A stretch of 64,000 bases of DNA, from the NCBI RefSeq assembly GCF_013402795.1, contig NZ_CP058595.1, positions 3,388,001 to 3,452,000 on the forward strand, in the 5' to 3' direction. Below the pieces are notes generated by a model, which made no database searches, was not told the DNA's origin, and was given only the letters and a program-made list of their open reading frames with translations. The stretch is from Costertonia aggregata (lineage in GTDB: Bacteria > Bacteroidota > Bacteroidia > Flavobacteriales > Flavobacteriaceae). Below, piece by piece: positions 61,293 to 64,000 of this stretch (positions within the stretch are counted from its first letter, which is position 1; each line of letters opens with the position of its first letter). A program made the translations under genes and the position numbers.

Positions 61293-62195
61293 ATGGTACA
61301 ATGGGAAGGCGTTATGCCTGCTGTTACAACAAAATTCACTGAAGCGGATACGCTGGACCTCAAAATGTTTGAAATCAATATCTCCGCACAATTAGATGCC
61401 GGTGTACATGGTATTGTTTTGGGCGGTACATTGGGTGAGGCCAGTACGCTTACTGCTGACGAAAAAAGAATTTTGATAGAAAAAACGGTCGCTATCGTTC
61501 AGTCAAAAGTCCCGGTAATCATCAACATTGCCGAGCAAACTACCAAGGCCGCAATCGAGGCGGCCCATCATGCTGAAAAGTATGGCGCAAAAGGATTGAT
61601 GATTTTACCGCCTATGCGTTACAAGGCAACTGATTTTGAAACGATTACATATTTTAAGGCAATCGCCCAGAGTACCGATTTGCCCATTATGATTTATAAC
61701 AACCCTGTTGATTACAAAATTGAGGTAACTTTGGATATGTTTGAAGAAATGTTGCAGCAAAAGAACATAAAAGCGGTAAAAGAATCTACAAGGGATATTA
61801 CCAACATTACGCGAATCAAAAACCGGTTTGGGAACCGTCTAAACATTTTGTGTGGGGTAGACACCTTAGCGTTGGAAAGTATGATGGCCGGTGCTGATGG
61901 CTGGGTAGCAGGGCTTGTATGCGCCTTTCCGGCAGAAACAGTAGCTATCTATAAATTAGTGAAAACCGGTAGAATCAAAGAAGCCTTGGAAATCTACAGG
62001 TGGTTTATGCCGCTTCTTGAATTGGATATTAGCCCACAACTGGTACAGAATATCAAATTGGCAGAAGTGGCTACGGGAATCGGTACTGAAAACGTTCGGC
62101 CACCAAGATTACCCTTACAGGGTGCGGAAAGAAAAAGGGTTTTGTCCATCATAGAGCAAGGCATAAAAGCCAGACCAAAACTACCTATTATATGA
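61293..62195 (+). CDS. Dihydrodipicolinate synthase family aldolase, probable pyrroline-4-hydroxy-2-carboxylate deaminase
   Basis: 300 residues. GIVLGGTLGEASTLT (the family TGE region), the catalytic Tyr in MIYNNP (Y135) and Schiff-base Lys in AVKEST (K163) are intact. In hydroxyproline catabolism this enzyme converts 1-pyrroline-4-hydroxy-2-carboxylate to 2-oxoglutarate semialdehyde with loss of ammonia. Its stop overlaps the start of the next gene by four bases (ATGA), and that gene is a semialdehyde dehydrogenase followed by a hydroxyproline epimerase, which makes the pathway assignment strong. Without that context the family alone would not fix the substrate. Confidence 0.88.
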   Translation: MVQWEGVMPAVTTKFTEADTLDLKMFEINISAQLDAGVHGIVLGGTLGEASTLTADEKRILIEKTVAIVQSKVPVIINIAEQTTKAAIEAAHHAEKYGAKGLMILPPMRYKATDFETITYFKAIAQSTDLPIMIYNNPVDYKIEVTLDMFEEMLQQKNIKAVKESTRDITNITRIKNRFGNRLNILCGVDTLALESMMAGADGWVAGLVCAFPAETVAIYKLVKTGRIKEALEIYRWFMPLLELDISPQLVQNIKLAEVATGIGTENVRPPRLPLQGAERKRVLSIIEQGIKARPKLPII

Positions 62196-63778
62196 TAACA
62201 GGGAAAAATTATATAGGAAACAACCTTTCAGCCGTAGGTTCAGAAATCTTCAAGACTTTTGACCCGCAACAAAACCAACCCAATGCATGGGAATTTTATG
62301 AAGCTACTCATGATGAAATTGACCAAGCTGTTCAACTTGCCCATGAGGCGTTTCAGCAATATTGCTTTTTTTCAGGTATTGAAAAAGCTCAATTTTTAAG
62401 GACTATCGCCTTGGAAATTGAAGCTTTGGGCGATGTTTTGCTTTCAACCTATTGTAAGGAATCCGGTTTGCCCCAAGGTCGTGCCATAGGTGAGCGGGGC
62501 AGGACCATAGCACAATTGAACGCTTTTGCCACTTTGTTGGAAGAAGGTTCTTGGGTAGATGCCACTATTGATACGGCGCAGCCAGATAGACAACCATCAC
62601 CAAAAGTTGACCTACGTAAAATGTTGTTTCCATTAGGCCCTATAGCCGTATTTGGCTCCAGTAATTTTCCTTTTGCATTTTCAACGGCAGGTGGCGATAC
62701 CGCCAGTGCTCTGGCGGCAGGCTGTCCGGTAATCGTAAAAAGCCACCCGATGCATGCCGGAACAAGTGAGTTGGTCTCTTCAGCGATAACCATTGCCGCC
62801 CAAAAGACAGGTATGCCCAATGGTGTCTTTTCAAACTTGAACAGTAAGGGCATCATGGTAGGACAAAAATTGGTGATACACCCCTTGATAAAAGGGGTAG
62901 GGTTTACGGGCAGTATCAAAGGGGGTACGGCCCTCTATAAGTTGGCCAATGAACGAGATGAACCCATTCCTGTATTTGCGGAAATGGGAAGTATAAACCC
63001 GGTTATTGTTTTTTCATCTGCACTAAAGAAAGAGAAAGAAGCATGGGCAACGAGTTATGCCAATTCCATGATGTTGGGTGCCGGTCAGTTTTGTACCAAC
63101 CCGGGACTTATTTTAGGTATTAAAAGTGAGGATTTAGATCGTTTTATGGAGGTTTTGGGGAAAGCGCTTGAAAAGCTGGAACCTAGCTGTATGCTTCACC
63201 CGGATATTCACACCAATTTTGAAAATGGAAAGAGAACACTATCGGAACAAGCTGATGTAAGTATTGTCGCCGAATATAGGGGTGACACGAACCGTAACTA
63301 TGCCAAACAAAAGGTATTGAAAATAGACGGCGCTAATTTTTTAAGCAATACTAGACTGCATCAAGAAGTATTTGGCCCGTTTTCAATAGTGGTCGAATGT
63401 GAAAGTATTCGTGAGTTAAAGCAAATTATACAAAAGTTGGATGGACAGCTTACCGGAACAATCTTAGGTAGCGAGAATGAAATCTCTGAACATTCCCAAA
63501 TCGTGAATGCTCTGCAAAATAAGGTAGGACGTATTATTTTCAACGGGGTCCCGACAGGGGTAGAGGTATGCCCGTCCATGCAGCATGGTGGCCCGTTTCC
63601 CGCCTCTACCGACAGCAGGTTTACATCGGTAGGTACTTCGGCCATAAAACGATGGGTACGCCCCGTATCTTATCAAAATTGGCCAAATAATGCGTTGCCC
63701 GATGAGCTTAAAGATGAAAATCCACTTCGGATCATGCGCTTGGTCAATACCATACATACCAATGCATCTATTTTATAA
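62192..63778 (+). CDS. Aldehyde dehydrogenase, probable 2-oxoglutarate semialdehyde dehydrogenase
   Basis: 528 residues. Catalytic glutamate E264 in VFAEMGSINPV, nucleophile C301 in GAGQFCTNPG, and cofactor loop GFTGSIKGG are present; the length fits the NADP-type ketoglutarate semialdehyde dehydrogenase (about 520 residues). It oxidises 2-oxoglutarate semialdehyde to 2-oxoglutarate, the last step of hydroxyproline (and also aldarate) breakdown. Overlaps the aldolase by four bases and is followed by the epimerase after 9 bases. Confidence 0.9.
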   Translation: MITGKNYIGNNLSAVGSEIFKTFDPQQNQPNAWEFYEATHDEIDQAVQLAHEAFQQYCFFSGIEKAQFLRTIALEIEALGDVLLSTYCKESGLPQGRAIGERGRTIAQLNAFATLLEEGSWVDATIDTAQPDRQPSPKVDLRKMLFPLGPIAVFGSSNFPFAFSTAGGDTASALAAGCPVIVKSHPMHAGTSELVSSAITIAAQKTGMPNGVFSNLNSKGIMVGQKLVIHPLIKGVGFTGSIKGGTALYKLANERDEPIPVFAEMGSINPVIVFSSALKKEKEAWATSYANSMMLGAGQFCTNPGLILGIKSEDLDRFMEVLGKALEKLEPSCMLHPDIHTNFENGKRTLSEQADVSIVAEYRGDTNRNYAKQKVLKIDGANFLSNTRLHQEVFGPFSIVVECESIRELKQIIQKLDGQLTGTILGSENEISEHSQIVNALQNKVGRIIFNGVPTGVEVCPSMQHGGPFPASTDSRFTSVGTSAIKRWVRPVSYQNWPNNALPDELKDENPLRIMRLVNTIHTNASIL

Positions 63779-63787
63779 CCAACAGAT

Positions 63788-64000
63788 ATGGGGAAAAGTG
63801 TTTTTCAATGTATAGATGCCCATACCTGCGGAAATCCCGTTAGGGTAGTGAAAACCGGTGCACCTGAATTGATAGGGAAAAACATGAGCGAGAAAAGACA
63901 GCATTTTCTAAAAGAATATGACTGGATCCGCAGAGGGCTTATGTTCGAGCCGAGAGGGCACGATATGATGAGCGGAAGCATTTTTTACCCACCTTCACAT
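63788..64000 (+). CDS. Proline racemase family, probable 4-hydroxyproline 2-epimerase (3' end cut off)
   Basis: The first 71 residues are visible. IDAHTCGNPVRVV is the family's N-terminal motif, followed by the long helix KRQHFLKEYDWIRRGLMFEPRGH and MMSGSIFYPPS. Family members are proline racemase, hydroxyproline epimerase and trans-3-hydroxyproline dehydratase; with an aldolase and a semialdehyde dehydrogenase upstream the epimerase is the best guess. The catalytic cysteines lie further on: one, C14 in AHTCG, is not the catalytic pair, so the call cannot be refined here. Confidence 0.82.
   Translation, partial: MGKSVFQCIDAHTCGNPVRVVKTGAPELIGKNMSEKRQHFLKEYDWIRRGLMFEPRGHDMMSGSIFYPPSH

Noticed and set aside
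61293-62195. Genuine DapA (lysine pathway dihydrodipicolinate synthase)
   Set aside because: The linked dehydrogenase and proline-racemase family genes point to hydroxyproline breakdown; no lysine genes nearby.
1-64000. Mobile elements, prophage, integrons, toxin-antitoxin or restriction genes
   Set aside because: I looked for transposase, integrase, phage and nuclease motifs and for terminal repeats in the listed genes and gaps and saw none.

Overview
The window looks like a 64 kb piece of chromosome from a marine-type member of the Flavobacteriaceae (Bacteroidota). This rests on gldF/gldG gliding genes, proteins with C-terminal T9SS sorting domains, bacillithiol (bshB1), a ResB-CcsA fusion, DUF4290, DUF2911 and Lacal_2735-type proteins, AT-rich spacers, little Shine-Dalgarno signal, and promoters of the Bacteroidota form TTTG-N19-20-TAnnTTTG. 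I see no insertion sequence, prophage, integrase or CRISPR array. Most of it is core genome in short, tightly overlapping operons, with two tRNA genes.

Layout. 1-3.6 kb: end of a capsule/exopolysaccharide export locus (outer-membrane export protein, BY-kinase co-polymerase, convergent PHP-type phosphatase). 3.9-12.7 kb: housekeeping genes mnmE, dnaN, gldG-gldF, a SAM hydrolase with a small monooxygenase-fold protein, phoH and purC. 12.9-19.0 kb: one giant secreted protein (about 2,030 residues) with a zinc-protease-like head, many Ig-like/choice-of-anchor modules, three near-identical 119-residue repeats and a T9SS tail. 19.5-28.4 kb: tRNA-Met, a START-like protein, a class IV aminotransferase, yqgE, HU, then an ATPase-recQ-fmt operon, and the DUF493, DUF4290, murA and GNAT genes. 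28.4-33.3 kb: a pirin gene followed by three small membrane proteins, then a VOC protein, lipoproteins and an M20 amidohydrolase. 33.6-34.7 kb: a DUF6340-like lipoprotein. 34.7-38.7 kb: a compact four-gene photolyase/cryptochrome operon. 38.9-42.7 kb: a secreted protein, a DUF2911 protein and a sodium:solute symporter. 42.7-48.9 kb: an unlisted 35-residue membrane microprotein, a PIG-L-type protein, a small MscS channel, and the Maf-KdsC-DUF2520 group. 49-57 kb: cytochrome c biogenesis fusion, M14 peptidase, MATE pump, a trans-sulfuration enzyme and bshB1. 57.1-61.2 kb: an orphan TPR histidine kinase, tRNA-His and an M28 peptidase. 61.3-64 kb: the start of a probable hydroxyproline catabolic operon running off the end.

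How parts work together. Kinase and phosphatase in the first 3.6 kb likely oppose each other on the kinase's tyrosine tail during polysaccharide export. The giant protein, M14, M28 and M20 enzymes point to secreted or periplasmic protein and peptide turnover, and the terminal operon would carry hydroxyproline to 2-oxoglutarate. The light operon joins two photolyase-family flavoproteins to an SDR and an SRPBCC protein behind an inverted repeat.

Most interesting observations: a 35-residue single-pass membrane protein translationally coupled on both sides between a PIG-L protein and a symporter; a MurA with aspartate in place of the fosfomycin-target cysteine; a cryptochrome-like protein lacking the tryptophans near FAD and substrate; the giant metzincin-like repeat protein; and two tRNA genes sharing the same promoter and an identical stretch near the start site.
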